Shown here: piece after piece, positions 8,363-16,593 of the stretch
Layout of the letters: each line of letters opens with the position of its first letter
How positions within the stretch are numbered: position 1 is the first letter of the stretch
Position numbers and translations under genes: made by a program
From: Streptomyces sp. A 4/2
GTDB taxonomy: Bacteria; Actinomycetota; Actinomycetes; Streptomycetales; Streptomycetaceae
DNA length: 64,000 nucleotides
Reading direction: 5' to 3'
Assembly: GCF_940670765.1 (NCBI RefSeq)
Contig: NZ_CALNVW010000019.1
Location: 1 to 64,000, forward strand
The notes under the pieces: model-generated
Seen by the model: the letters and a program-made list of their open reading frames with translations, nothing else
The model's database searches: none
What the model was told of the DNA's origin: nothing

Positions 8363-8830
8363 TTAGCGGGGCTTGACCGAAGAGAGTTGTACGAGCAGCA
8401 GCACCAGCCGGTAGGCCTCGGCGAAGTCGGTCGTGGTGAAGGTGATCGTGCGGCTGCCCTCGACGCGGGAGACACCCGGCACGAGCGTCGCCAGATCGAC
8501 CATGTGCGGGCTGGAGAGGTCGACCTCGACAGTCAGCGGTCCGGCCATGGTCAGGGGCGACACCATGGCCCGCCGGGCGATGGCCTCGGCCGCCGCCCGG
8601 CGTAGCTGCTCCCGGGCCTCCTCGGGATGCAGGACGACCGCGGCGGCCTGCGCGAGGGCTTCCTTGACCGCGACGGTGACCGCGGAGGGCACCAGCTCGC
8701 GCAGTTCGGCGCAGGCGGTGTCGTCGCCGCTGAGCATCACGACCGGCACGCCCAACTTCCCCGCCATGGCGGCGTTGAGCCCGATCTCGCCCAACGAACG
8801 CCCGGCATCCCCCGAAACAGCCCGTTGCAC
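8363..8830 (-). pseudogene. truncated M55 family (DppA-like) aminopeptidase remnant
   Basis: About 155 codons matching only the C-terminal half of M55 D-aminopeptidases. Recognisable parts are GEIGLNAAMAGKLGVPVV, the SGDD-ACAE segment, VAVKEAL and the C-terminal repeat of helices. Intact members are about 270 residues and carry their zinc ligands in the first half, which is absent here. The homology starts abruptly near 8800, just beside the promoter of the phosphatase gene on the other strand, so a deletion or rearrangement probably removed the front. A short functional protein is possible but unlikely. Confidence 0.65.
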
Positions 8831-8851
8831 GTGAAAACGTACAGTGAGCCG

Positions 8852-9559
8852 ATGACGAACAATGGGGTGGGAACAGCGGCGCCGACCGGTATCGATGGGG
8901 TGCGAAACTTCCGGGACGCCGGCGGGCTAGGGGGATTGCAGCCTGGTGTCCTCTACCGGTCCGGCGCGTTGCACGCGCTGTCGGAGAAGGGGGCATGCGA
9001 GCTGGGCGACCTGGGGGTGCGTGCGGTCGTTGACCTGCGCAGTCGCCCCGAGGTCACCGCCCGGCCGGATGCCTTGCACGGGGCGGCGATCAGATACTTG
9101 CATGTTCCGGTGTTCACCGAGCAGCGATGGCCGCAGGAGCAGATGGAGCTCTACCCGTCGATGGCCGAGCATTCCGGCCGGGCTGTGCTGGCAGTGGTAC
9201 GGCACCTGCGAGCCGAGAGCAAGGGGCCAGTGCTCGTCCACTGTGCATCGGGGAAGGACCGGACCGGTGTCGTGGTTGCCCTCGTGCAGACGCTGTTCGG
9301 CGCGTCCGAGGCGGAGGTAGTCGCGGACTTCGTGCGTTCCAACACCGAGCTGCGTCTGCCCGTCGCACAGCCGTCAGGCCCACGGGGACACAACACCCTG
9401 CCGGTCACGGCCGGGCACCTTCGTCGGGCGCTCCTGTGGATCCGCAGCCATCACGGTTCTGTACCCGCATACCTCCAGGCTCAGGGCGCCACAGAGGAAG
9501 ACCTCTCCATACTGTCCGAGGAAGCGCCAGCGACCCACCTGCCTGCCACTTCTTCTTGA
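8852..9559 (+). CDS. tyrosine-protein phosphatase (atypical PTP/DSP fold)
   Basis: A 235-residue phosphatase. The CX5R signature is intact as HCASGKDRTG, with Cys131 as nucleophile and Arg137 binding phosphate; the GKDRTG form is that of the bacterial Tyr/Ser phosphatase family (PF13350). The N-terminal GVRNFRDAGG and the YRSGAL and VVDLRS strands are also typical of that family. ATG 8852 lacks a strong ribosome binding site. A TACAGT hexamer at 8840-8845 lies six bases upstream, fitting a leaderless mRNA. An in-frame extension to 8627 overlaps the antisense M55 remnant and is not believed. Confidence 0.88.
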   Translation: MTNNGVGTAAPTGIDGVRNFRDAGGLGGLQPGVLYRSGALHALSEKGACELGDLGVRAVVDLRSRPEVTARPDALHGAAIRYLHVPVFTEQRWPQEQMELYPSMAEHSGRAVLAVVRHLRAESKGPVLVHCASGKDRTGVVVALVQTLFGASEAEVVADFVRSNTELRLPVAQPSGPRGHNTLPVTAGHLRRALLWIRSHHGSVPAYLQAQGATEEDLSILSEEAPATHLPATSS

Positions 9560-9584
9560 CCTCCACCCCTTATCAAAGAGAGCT

Positions 9585-9926
9585 CTAGCCCAGCAGCGCG
9601 AGCAGCCGCCCCACCGCCTCCGCGACGGGCTGGCCCACCGCGCCGACAGTGGCCGCGATCTGCGCGACAGATGCCAGGACGATGCCGCGCTCACGCAGGG
9701 CACCCCGGTCAGGAGTGAACTCAGGCAGTGCATCATCGACGGTCCGGGCCTGGTCCGGGGTGAGGTGTGGGCGGAGCTCCTGGAGGAAGCGGGTGAGATC
9801 GTCGACAGCGGCGCGGAGCTCTACGTCCTGGGCAGCACCGCCGACGGTGACGTTTTTCATGCCGGTGTTCCCGCGGCCGCCGTTCATGTTGACCACGGGT
9901 CCGAAGTTATTCGACACATCACTCAT
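9585..9926 (-). CDS. small protein with GPVVNMNGGRGNTG head
   Basis: A 113-residue protein of unknown function, second gene of a two-gene unit. The first 30 residues carry NNFGPVVNMNGGRGNTG followed by MKNVTVGG, which could form a short beta-rich oligomerisation or docking segment. The rest is helical, with LTRFLQELRPHLTPDQARTVDDAL and an Ala-rich amphipathic C-terminus. Its ATG overlaps the stop of the upstream gene (ATGA at 9923-9926), so translation is probably coupled. The shared motif with its partner suggests they work together. Confidence 0.75.
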   Translation of the reverse strand: MSDVSNNFGPVVNMNGGRGNTGMKNVTVGGAAQDVELRAAVDDLTRFLQELRPHLTPDQARTVDDALPEFTPDRGALRERGIVLASVAQIAATVGAVGQPVAEAVGRLLALLG

Positions 9927-10573
9927 AGCTTGAACCCCGTGTTTCCCCGGCCGCCGTTCATGTTGACGACAGGACCGTAGTTGTTCGTCTTGTTGTTGAA
10001 CTGCCGCACGGTGAAGGTGAACTCGGCTTCCGGGTGGTCGATCGCGTACACGACCTGTCCGGCGATCTGCCGTAGCTCGTCCATGCTCGGCAGGGTCACG
10101 ATCGCCCTGGAGCCGCTGGTCATCTCGACGACCAGCACCGGCTTGGCCGACGCGAACAAGCCCATGAGGACGACGATCAGGCCGAGCACGACGATGACGG
10201 ACACGGAGCTTCCGCTTACGCCGTCCCCGATGTGTGCCTCGCTCCCGCTCGCGTAGTTGATCGCGACATAGACCAGGACGCCGCCGATCAGCCACTTCAG
10301 GAAGCGGATGGCGGCCCTGCCCCAGTCGGGCTTGAGCCTGAAGGCATCGACCCAGGTGATGTTGCGCAGTGGGATGGCTGCCGACCCCACCCACAGCATT
10401 CGGCCACTGACCCGGAGGACCAGAGGGTCTCCCTTGCGGGGAGCCGGCGGTAGCGGCGGAGGCTGGGGCGAAGGGTCTCCCCTGCGGGGAGCCGACGGCG
10501 GTAGCGGCGGTAGCGGTGGAGGCCGGCGCGGCGGCTCGGGCGGTGATACGCCGACGTTTCCCGTGTGATCCAT
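9923..10573 (-). CDS. DUF6232-like membrane protein with GPVVNMNGGRGNTG tail
   Basis: A 216-residue protein. The first 45 residues are proline-rich with a duplicated APRRGDP/APRKGDP unit. Residues about 50-85 form a beta-rich PH-like start (LRVSGRMLWVGSAAIPLRNITWVDAF), followed by two membrane segments (FLKWLIGGVLVYVAINYA and VIVVLGLIVVLMGLFA) and a cytoplasmic domain that responds to side chains (VVEMTSGSRAIVTLPS). This layout matches the DUF6232 family as I know it. The C-terminus ends NNYGPVVNMNGGRGNTGFKL, nearly the same as the head of the downstream protein. A GGGGGAG site directly precedes the ATG at 10573. Confidence 0.75.
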   Translation of the reverse strand: MDHTGNVGVSPPEPPRRPPPLPPLPPSAPRRGDPSPQPPPLPPAPRKGDPLVLRVSGRMLWVGSAAIPLRNITWVDAFRLKPDWGRAAIRFLKWLIGGVLVYVAINYASGSEAHIGDGVSGSSVSVIVVLGLIVVLMGLFASAKPVLVVEMTSGSRAIVTLPSMDELRQIAGQVVYAIDHPEAEFTFTVRQFNNKTNNYGPVVNMNGGRGNTGFKL

Positions 10574-10808
10574 AGCTCCCCCGTGCTGTCGTCACTCCCA
10601 CCCGCATGCCGTGCGAGCACCATTAAGCGCCTGCGAGCGTTCGTGGAGCAGGTAAGAAGCAGCCAATTAGCCATATGGCGGCCGGTAGTTGTCCTCGTGG
10701 TGGGCGGTCCTGGTGGAACACAGGCCTCTGGGGCAGCAGGGCCGCGAATTGGTCCCAGAGCGGTTCGGTCAGCCATGGTGGCAGCGCGGGCTCAGGTCTC
10801 TCCAGCGA

Positions 10809-11213
10809 TCACGGAGCGTCGCCCCGGAAGGCGACGGCCTCCGCGCCGATACCGACCACTTCCAGAAGTACGTCCCATGCCTGGTCGGCATCCCCGTGCG
10901 GTTCGGTGAGCCAGACGTACGAGACGTCGGCGGGATTACCGTCGTGCTTGCTGAGGGCGAAGCTGTAGCCCCGCAGCCGGAACAGGACGACATCGAGCGC
11001 GTCCAGCCCGTCCCACGACCGTTCCACGTGCAGGCGCAACCGCCGGGCCACGGGGCGTACCGGCAGTCTCAGCACCCCGATCATCTGAAACGTCGGGGAG
11101 CAGTGCTCCCACACGCTCCACTGAAGGGCTGGGTTCTTGCCCGTGCCGTAGGGCGGGATGGTGGCTTCCTGCCAGTCGGGCTCGGGCTCCGGCACCTCGA
11201 CCGCTGTCACAGC
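10809..11213 (-). CDS. hypothetical protein
   Basis: A 134-residue soluble protein that I do not recognise. It is Trp-rich and acidic at the front (EPEPDWQEATIPPYG), then alternates short strands and ends in a helix (ADQAWDVLLEVVGIGAEAV). The GTG start at 11213 is set by GAGGAG six to seven bases upstream; longer in-frame versions to 11372 lack a signal. It lies alone on the minus strand downstream of the LysR gene with a 155-bp gap that holds no other gene I can see. Confidence 0.65.
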   Translation of the reverse strand, partial: AVTAVEVPEPEPDWQEATIPPYGTGKNPALQWSVWEHCSPTFQMIGVLRLPVRPVARRLRLHVERSWDGLDALDVVLFRLRGYSFALSKHDGNPADVSYVWLTEPHGDADQAWDVLLEVVGIGAEAVAFRGDAP

Positions 11214-11368
11214 AAGCTCCTCTTCGTTGGTCTCCACGCGCCGCGGCACTCTCGTAAGGGGTCCGCGATCCGTCCGCCTACAGGGCCACATCGTCCCCGT
11301 CGCTGCTCCACCACCGATCGAGAAGTCGCAGGTATCTCGGCCTCCCGTCGGCCCGCGCCTTGGCGACC

Positions 11369-12310
11369 TCATCCTTCGTGGTGACGATCGCCTCGCCGGT
11401 CGACCGCCTCAGGCAGGGCCTCGCGCAGGCGGCTGAGGAGCGCTCGGGCAGCGGGGCTCGCGGGCCCGGTGGTTCGCCAGGCGAGGGCGACGCGGGCGCG
11501 TAGTTCGGGCTGGGTGATCCGCAGCATGTGCAGCCGTCCGTCGGGTGCCGGTGCGGTATCGCCGGTCGGCAGTACGGCGATGCCCAGGCCTCGGGCGGCC
11601 AGCTGCGCGAGCACATGGGGCGCTGCCGCCTCGAAGGTGACGTGGGGCGGGAAACCGGCCTGCGCGCAGGCGCGTTCGAGCACTGCGCGCACACCGGTGC
11701 CGCGCGGCAGGCAGATCAGCGGCCGGGCACGCAGTTCGGCCAGCGGCACGCTGCTGCGGTCGGTACGACTGAGGAGCGGGTCGCCGGGCGCGACGGCAGC
11801 AGCCAACGGCCTGTCGATCACCGTCTCGAAGGAGATGCCGGAAGGTGGCGCCGCCCCGGTCGGTCCGAGAAGGGCGACGTCGAGTTCCCCGGCCAGCAGC
11901 GCGGCCTGCATCCGCTCCGAGGTGTCCTCGGTGAGCGCGATCTCCACTGCGGGGTGGGCGTCGTGGAAGTCCGCCAGGAACGAGGCCACGTCGAAGGCGT
12001 GGCCGGTGGCGCCGGAGACCAGTCCGAGCGTGACCCGGCCGCGTAGCAGCCCGGTGTACTCGTCCACCGTCTGCCGCACCGCGTCTGCGGCGGCCAGCGC
12101 GGCTCGCGCGTACGGCAGTACTGCCCGGCCCACCTCCGTCGGTGTCACCGAACGGCTGGAGCGATCGAGCAGCGGCTGACCGAGCTCCCGTTCCAACTGG
12201 CGTATCTGGGAGCTCAGTCCAGGCTGGGACAGATGCAGTCGGGAGGCCGCGCGGGTGAAGCCGCCGTCCTCGACGACGGCGACGAAGTAGGAGAGCTGCC
12301 GGAGGTCCAT
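11369..12310 (-). CDS. LysR family transcriptional regulator
   Basis: A 313-residue regulator. Residues 1-60 are the LysR winged HTH (MDLRQLSYFVAVVEDGGFTR, then AASRLHLSQPGLSSQIRQLE). The remainder is the two-lobed periplasmic-binding-like effector domain, with the typical GLVSGATGH opening. It is divergent from the mycothiol-dependent isomerase-like gene at 12382, the classic LysR arrangement, so that gene is the likely target. A TAGCAT element eight bases before the ATG at 12310 fits a leaderless mRNA. The co-inducer is unknown. Confidence 0.9.
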   Translation of the reverse strand: MDLRQLSYFVAVVEDGGFTRAASRLHLSQPGLSSQIRQLERELGQPLLDRSSRSVTPTEVGRAVLPYARAALAAADAVRQTVDEYTGLLRGRVTLGLVSGATGHAFDVASFLADFHDAHPAVEIALTEDTSERMQAALLAGELDVALLGPTGAAPPSGISFETVIDRPLAAAVAPGDPLLSRTDRSSVPLAELRARPLICLPRGTGVRAVLERACAQAGFPPHVTFEAAAPHVLAQLAARGLGIAVLPTGDTAPAPDGRLHMLRITQPELRARVALAWRTTGPASPAARALLSRLREALPEAVDRRGDRHHEG

Positions 12311-12381
12311 AACCAGCGATGCTAGGTCGCAGCACCAACTGCTATTGGAGTTATGGACCAGCGGACCGCACGCTTGACGGC

Positions 12382-13032
12382 ATGAAGAATGTGGCAGATC
12401 GCAAGAGAAATGAGGCCGACATCAAGGCCGCCATCGCGGCGGAACGCCGGGAGCTGGCTGCCCTTCTCACCACCTTGGTGGCCGATCAGTGGAACGAGCC
12501 GAGTCTCTGCGCCGGATGGCGGGTGCGCGAGGTCGCGGCGCACATGTCGATGGGCTTTCGACTCTCCCTTCCGGCAATGATCGGCGAGCTGATCAAGGCA
12601 CGTGGCAGCCTGCATCGCATGACCGACCAGGTTGCCCGCAGGGATGCGGTTACCCGCTCCACCACCGAACTCGCCGCGTTCCTGGGGGACAACGCCGACC
12701 ACCCGTGGACACCGCCGGTCGGCGGGCTCGCGGCGGCACTCGGCCACGACGTGGTGCACGGACTGGACATCACGGTCGCCCTCGCCCTCGACCGGCGGGT
12801 CCCCGAGGACCGGCTGCGCATACTGCTCGGGGAGATCAGCCCCCGCAGCTTGAAGTTCTTCGGGGCTGACCTCGACGGAGTGCGGCTGTGCGCCGACGAC
12901 CTGGGCTGGTCCTACGGCTCCGGTTCCCCCCTGTACGGCGCTGCCCAGGACATCCTGCTGGTCGCCTTCGGCCGCAGGCTTCCGGCCGGCCGGCTGAGAG
13001 GCGAGCCGAGTGGGCGCTTCACCCGGTCGTGA
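12382..13032 (+). CDS. maleylpyruvate isomerase family mycothiol-dependent enzyme
   Basis: A 216-residue DinB/MDMPI-fold protein. The N-terminal helices (ELAALLTTLVADQWNEPSLCAGWRVREVAAHM) show the metal-ligand His of the family in the VAAHM segment, and further histidines appear in LGHDVVHGLDITVAL. Family members transfer or act through mycothiol, the low-molecular-weight thiol of Actinobacteria. The ATG at 12382 is chosen as the start; a TTG-type extension to 12319 would run into the LysR promoter region. Control by the divergent LysR protein is likely. Confidence 0.85.
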   Translation: MKNVADRKRNEADIKAAIAAERRELAALLTTLVADQWNEPSLCAGWRVREVAAHMSMGFRLSLPAMIGELIKARGSLHRMTDQVARRDAVTRSTTELAAFLGDNADHPWTPPVGGLAAALGHDVVHGLDITVALALDRRVPEDRLRILLGEISPRSLKFFGADLDGVRLCADDLGWSYGSGSPLYGAAQDILLVAFGRRLPAGRLRGEPSGRFTRS

Positions 13033-13057
13033 AGGCGGCGCAGTGGCGCAAGTGGCG

Positions 13058-13861
13058 CTACGTGCCGAGTACCAGCAGTGGCAGTCGTAGGCCCTTGTCG
13101 AGGGCGGACACGGCAGCGCGGATGCGTCGCTCCTGTGGGGGCGAGGTGTAGTCGCCGAGCCGGGCCAGGGGTACGCACGTGAGGGCGGCGATCCCGTCGG
13201 CCGCGTCCTCGGGGACGGCCAGTGCGGATTCCTCTTCGGGGGTGAGCCGTCCGCCGTCGCAGACGATGGTGAACCCCTCGGCCGAGCTCTTGCCTTCGGC
13301 GGATGTGGACGCGGGAACGTGATCGAGGGCGAGGAAGTGGGTGAGGCGGCGGTGGAGGCCGGTCTCCTCGGCGAGTTCACGGGATGCGGCGGTGGCGACG
13401 CGCTCCCCCTGGTGGGCTCCGCAGCCGGGTAGCTGCCATTCGTCCCGGTCCGCCGTCTTGACCAGGAGTACGGCGCCCCCGCCGTTACGCACCAGTGCGG
13501 TGGCTCCGATACTCCGGCGGGGCGGGTTCATCGCCCCAACACTCATGTGTGGGCGGCGTTTTGGGCCCCGCCCAGGGGCTGTGGGCGGCGCGGCGCCCTC
13601 GGTGAGTGCGTCGAGTTCGTCGAGCCGGCGGTTGATGCGAGAGGCGAACTGCTCAGCCTCCACCACGGAGATGGAACCCAGGGACACCTTGTGCAGAGGG
13701 TGGTTGCAGGCCACGCACGGCTCTTCGATGCCGATGTCGTCGAAGTCGACCTGGAGGCGCCGGAGAGCATTGACGAACGCGGTGGCGGCGTCCTCGGCGT
13801 TCTCCCGGTCGTTGTTCGTCCAGTACCCACGGTCGACAGGGCCGAGATCCTGATCCGTCAT
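13058..13861 (-). CDS. Nudix hydrolase with an extra N-terminal domain
   Basis: A 267-residue protein. Residues 1-105 are a helical domain of unknown role with a CVACNHPLHK segment. Residues about 115-265 are a Nudix fold. The Nudix box ends ELAEETGL with the catalytic REXXEEXGU in place and the Glu seven residues before Arg present, but the box starts LPGCGAHQGE, so Cys replaces the usual first Gly. Nudix enzymes hydrolyse X-linked nucleoside diphosphates. Its start overlaps the stop of the upstream gene by ATGA (13858-13861), so the two are translationally coupled. Confidence 0.85.
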   Translation of the reverse strand: MTDQDLGPVDRGYWTNNDRENAEDAATAFVNALRRLQVDFDDIGIEEPCVACNHPLHKVSLGSISVVEAEQFASRINRRLDELDALTEGAAPPTAPGRGPKRRPHMSVGAMNPPRRSIGATALVRNGGGAVLLVKTADRDEWQLPGCGAHQGERVATAASRELAEETGLHRRLTHFLALDHVPASTSAEGKSSAEGFTIVCDGGRLTPEEESALAVPEDAADGIAALTCVPLARLGDYTSPPQERRIRAAVSALDKGLRLPLLVLGT

Positions 13862-14235
13862 GCCCGGGTCTCCCTTCCCTCACGCAGCCGTACGCGAAGC
13901 CGGGCCAGCGTGGGCGACTCCTCGGGGTTGGCGACGGTGTCGGTGACGGCGTCCGCATCCGCCTTCGGGGCGTCGGGACACACCGGCCGGCCACACCGGC
14001 AGGGCGGCCACTTCAGTACGGAGGATTCGAGTTCGGGCTGCTCGTCCATGCGGTCCAACTGCCTTTCCAGTCCGGTGACGACCTCGCGGAGAACGTCCTG
14101 GGTGAGCGGCGCGTACCCGGTACGCGGCAGCCACTCCGGGGCCAGCCGCCAGAACCCGCCGGCCCTTACCAGCGCCGCCAACTGGGCTGCGTCGGTGGCC
14201 AATTGGCCGGTGGACGGAATGCGCTCCGAAGGCAA
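13858..14235 (-). CDS. hypothetical protein, Nudix partner
   Basis: A 125-residue protein that I do not recognise. It has helical ends and a CRCGRPVCPD segment that could bind a metal. The start is TTG at 14235, supported by AGGGGAG six bases upstream; no ATG or GTG in frame has a comparable site. That ribosome binding site is part of a hairpin (14244-14273). The gene is divergent from the DUF5753 regulator at 14343 and coupled to the Nudix gene, so it probably shares its function. Confidence 0.7.
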   Translation of the reverse strand: MPSERIPSTGQLATDAAQLAALVRAGGFWRLAPEWLPRTGYAPLTQDVLREVVTGLERQLDRMDEQPELESSVLKWPPCRCGRPVCPDAPKADADAVTDTVANPEESPTLARLRVRLREGRETRA

Positions 14236-14243
14236 CGTTCGCT

Positions 14244-14273
14244 CCCCTCTGTAGTCGTTCCACTACCGAGGGG
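14244..14273 (-). promoter_or_regulatory. hairpin covering the ribosome binding site of the 14235 gene
   Basis: On the minus-strand RNA, CCCCTCGGTAGT pairs with ACTACAGAGGGG across six bases (plus-strand 14262-14273 and 14244-14255), with one mismatch. The 3' arm contains the GAGGGG that serves the TTG start at 14235. Folding would hide the site, so translation may be controlled here if transcription begins far enough upstream. Confidence 0.45.
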
Positions 14274-14342
14274 CTTCATCGTGACCTAGGGTGGGAGTGC
14301 ATTCAACTTGCGGTAATTGGTCGGGTAGTTAGGCGGTAGCTG

Positions 14343-15170
14343 GTGAATCGAAAAGAGCTGGATCCTGAGAAGTCGCCCGGCGCGGCGTTCGGGCAGCGTC
14401 TCCGCACGTTGCGGGATGAACGTGGATGGACGCAGGACGAGCTGGGGGAGCGCATGAGCTGCTCCGGTACGCACATTTCTGCCGTCGAAACTGGTCGGCG
14501 CCCTCCAACTACCCGTTTCGCAGCAAGTGCGGACAGGGTCTTCGGGACGGGAGACAGGTTCGAACGCCAGGGTCGGGCCGTACGGCGCACGACCCTGCTT
14601 GAGGGGTTCCCGGAGTACGTCGGGCACGAAGGCCGTGCGGCGGAAATCCGGGTGTACGAGGTGGGCGTCGTACCCGGTCTGCTCCAGACTCCGGAGTACG
14701 CGGCGGTACTGGCAGACAGCGCCGTCAAGCGTGGTGCGATCGCGGCCGATCAGGCAAGCGAGCGGGTCTCGCACATCGCAGCGCGGCAGTCCACGCTGCT
14801 CCGGACGCCCTCGCCGCTGGTCCTGGTGGTGCTGGACGAGAGCTGCATCCGTCGGCCCGTCGGTGGTCCTGCGGTCATGGACGCGCAGTTGGCGCGGCTG
14901 GCCGAGTTCGCCGAGCTCCCGAACACCGTGCTCCAGATCGCTCCGTTCGACATGGGGGAGCGTCGACCCTTCAATCTGCCCGTGTACATACTGACGTTGT
15001 CGGACCGCCAGCTCATGTCGTACGCGGAGTCCGCCCACCGGGGCCATCTCGACCGGGAAAGCACTTCGGTAGTACCCCTGTTGACGGCCTACCATCAACT
15101 ACAGGCCGAGGCGCTGTCCCAAGCGGCGTCCGTGGCCATGATCAACCGGTTACGAAAGGGCTCTCCGTGA
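14343..15170 (+). CDS. XRE-type regulator with DUF5753 (Scr1-like) domain
   Basis: A 275-residue regulator of the large Streptomyces WhiJ-like family. Residues 17-60 form the HTH (FGQRLRTLRDERGWTQDELG, then CSGTHISAVETGRRPP). Residues about 85-270 form the DUF5753 domain, opening with EIRVYEVGVVPGLLQTPEYA, a family hallmark. The GTG at 14343 has only a weak ribosome binding site. It overlaps the DUF397 gene by four bases (GTGA), the standard pairing of these regulators with a small DUF397 partner. Confidence 0.9.
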   Translation: MNRKELDPEKSPGAAFGQRLRTLRDERGWTQDELGERMSCSGTHISAVETGRRPPTTRFAASADRVFGTGDRFERQGRAVRRTTLLEGFPEYVGHEGRAAEIRVYEVGVVPGLLQTPEYAAVLADSAVKRGAIAADQASERVSHIAARQSTLLRTPSPLVLVVLDESCIRRPVGGPAVMDAQLARLAEFAELPNTVLQIAPFDMGERRPFNLPVYILTLSDRQLMSYAESAHRGHLDRESTSVVPLLTAYHQLQAEALSQAASVAMINRLRKGSP

Positions 15171-15376
15171 CGACCGAATCTCCCCGCTGGTTCAAGTCCT
15201 CGTACAGCGACAACGGTGGCGCCTGCATCGAGGTCGCCGTCAACCTCGTCGTCCCGCGCGGCGTGGTCCCCGTCCGTGACTCCAAGAACCCGGGCGGTCC
15301 GGTTCTGGACGTCTCCGCCGGTGCGTTCGCCTCCTTCGTGGCGGGCGTCAAGGGCACGGAGTTCGGCGCCGTCTGA
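15167..15376 (+). CDS. DUF397 domain protein
   Basis: A 69-residue DUF397 protein. The family pattern is complete: WFKSSYSDNGGACIEVA at the front and VPVRDSKNPGGPVLDVS followed by FASFV at the back. In Streptomyces such small proteins partner with the DUF5753 HTH protein encoded just upstream and are thought to antagonise or sense through it, as in WhiJ-type loci. Its GTG overlaps the regulator's stop, so synthesis is coupled. Confidence 0.92.
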   Translation: MTTESPRWFKSSYSDNGGACIEVAVNLVVPRGVVPVRDSKNPGGPVLDVSAGAFASFVAGVKGTEFGAV

Positions 15377-15411
15377 CGGCCCGGCCCGTTCCGGCGCGTA
15401 CCGAATTCCGG

Positions 15412-15444
15412 GCTGCCCCATCGTGCGCCGCGCGGTGGGGCAGC
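15412..15444. terminator. terminator hairpin between convergent genes
   Basis: GCTGCCCCA (15412-15420) and TGGGGCAGC (15436-15444) are perfectly complementary with a 15-base loop. It ends immediately before the last codon of tgmC on the minus strand and 36 bp after the DUF397 gene, so it can stop both. Confidence 0.6.
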
Positions 15445-16590
15445 TCAGATCGGCAGGTCCCAGCCCGGACCGTCCTCGGCGCCGATCCACACCCGCTGTC
15501 GGCTGGCAGTGATCGTGATGCCGAAGTTCTCCTGGTGCGGTTCACCGGCTGCCTGCCAGCTCCGCACCGCGGTTTCGACCTGGTCCCACAGGCGGACCGG
15601 GCCACGCTGTACGACTGTCCAGCCACCGCCGGGCCCGGACGTGGTCCGTGACTGGGAACCGGTGGAGACGTCCCAGAGGATCTGCTCGGACCCTGCTCCC
15701 ATCCGCTCGGCCGATGGCGCAGCGAGCTGGGCGACCCAGCTTCCGGTCCACGTGCCGATGATGCCGGGGTCGATCAGGCTCGGGCGTTCCGCACCGGGCA
15801 GCAGAGCCAGTGGTGGGCGGTGCGGCCGGTCGTGCGTGCGGGCCAGCAGGAAGCTGGTGCGCCCAGGGAGGAACCGTCCGGTGGCGGTGCCGGGGCCGGT
15901 CATGGTGAGCAGCGCCGGCCCGGATGCGTCACTCCATCCGGAGAGGGGCACCAGAATCTTGCCGCCCCTTTTCACCTGGTGCAGCCACGGCACCGGGATG
16001 TACCGGACGGAGCAGGTGGAAATCAGGCGGTCGTACGCTCCGCCGTCCGGATCTCCCCGCAGTCCGTCTCCGATGACCAGCCGGGGAGCGTACCCCGCTG
16101 CCCTGATGGCGGACGCTGCGGCGCTGCCGATCACCGGGTCGTACTCGATGCTGGTGAGATTGCCGTCCCCCAGTCGGTGCGCGCCGAGGGCGGCCGAGTA
16201 TCCGGTTCCGGTACCGATCTCCAGGACGCGCTGACCCGGTCGGACGCCGAGTTGCTGCCACATGCGCAGCACCAGTGACGGCAGCGTGGAGGACGACGAG
16301 GGGGAGCCCTCGATATCCGTTCCGGCTTCGACGTCGTCGGGCCTGGTACGGCCGTCGAGCTGGGTGATGAGCGTCTGGTCCGTGTAGACGCCTCGCAGCC
16401 ACCCGTCATCGTCCTGGCGGACGGGCCTGTAGCGGGCCGGGACGCTGCCCGGCACCCGCTCGAAGTAGGAGCCGGCGAACAACTCCCGGGGAACAGCTTC
16501 GGCTGCGCTGCGCCACCGGGGATCCGTGAGCGTGCCGTTTTCGGTGAGAGCGCCTGTCAGGGCGGCGCGCAGGGAAGTGGATGCGCTCAT
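15445..16590 (-). CDS. tgmC: PIMT-like methyltransferase of the graspetide cassette
   Basis: A 381-residue SAM-dependent methyltransferase related to protein-L-isoaspartate O-methyltransferase. The SSSSTLPSLVLRM segment (about 98-110) and the SAM-binding VLEIGTGTGYSAAL (122-135) match PIMT; a long C-terminal extension (about 230-381) is typical of the ATP-grasp-associated form. In characterised graspetide systems of this type (for example fuscimiditide) the enzyme methylates an Asp side chain of the modified peptide and drives aspartimide formation. It starts three bases after the stop of the ligase gene, with AAGGGA inside the ligase end as ribosome binding site. Confidence 0.88.
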   Translation of the reverse strand: MSASTSLRAALTGALTENGTLTDPRWRSAAEAVPRELFAGSYFERVPGSVPARYRPVRQDDDGWLRGVYTDQTLITQLDGRTRPDDVEAGTDIEGSPSSSSTLPSLVLRMWQQLGVRPGQRVLEIGTGTGYSAALGAHRLGDGNLTSIEYDPVIGSAAASAIRAAGYAPRLVIGDGLRGDPDGGAYDRLISTCSVRYIPVPWLHQVKRGGKILVPLSGWSDASGPALLTMTGPGTATGRFLPGRTSFLLARTHDRPHRPPLALLPGAERPSLIDPGIIGTWTGSWVAQLAAPSAERMGAGSEQILWDVSTGSQSRTTSGPGGGWTVVQRGPVRLWDQVETAVRSWQAAGEPHQENFGITITASRQRVWIGAEDGPGWDLPI

Positions 16591-16593
16591 GTG

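Noticed and set aside
8627..8851. N-terminal extension of the phosphatase gene
   Set aside because: The extra 75 residues lie opposite the M55 remnant and match nothing; the family begins near ATG 8852.
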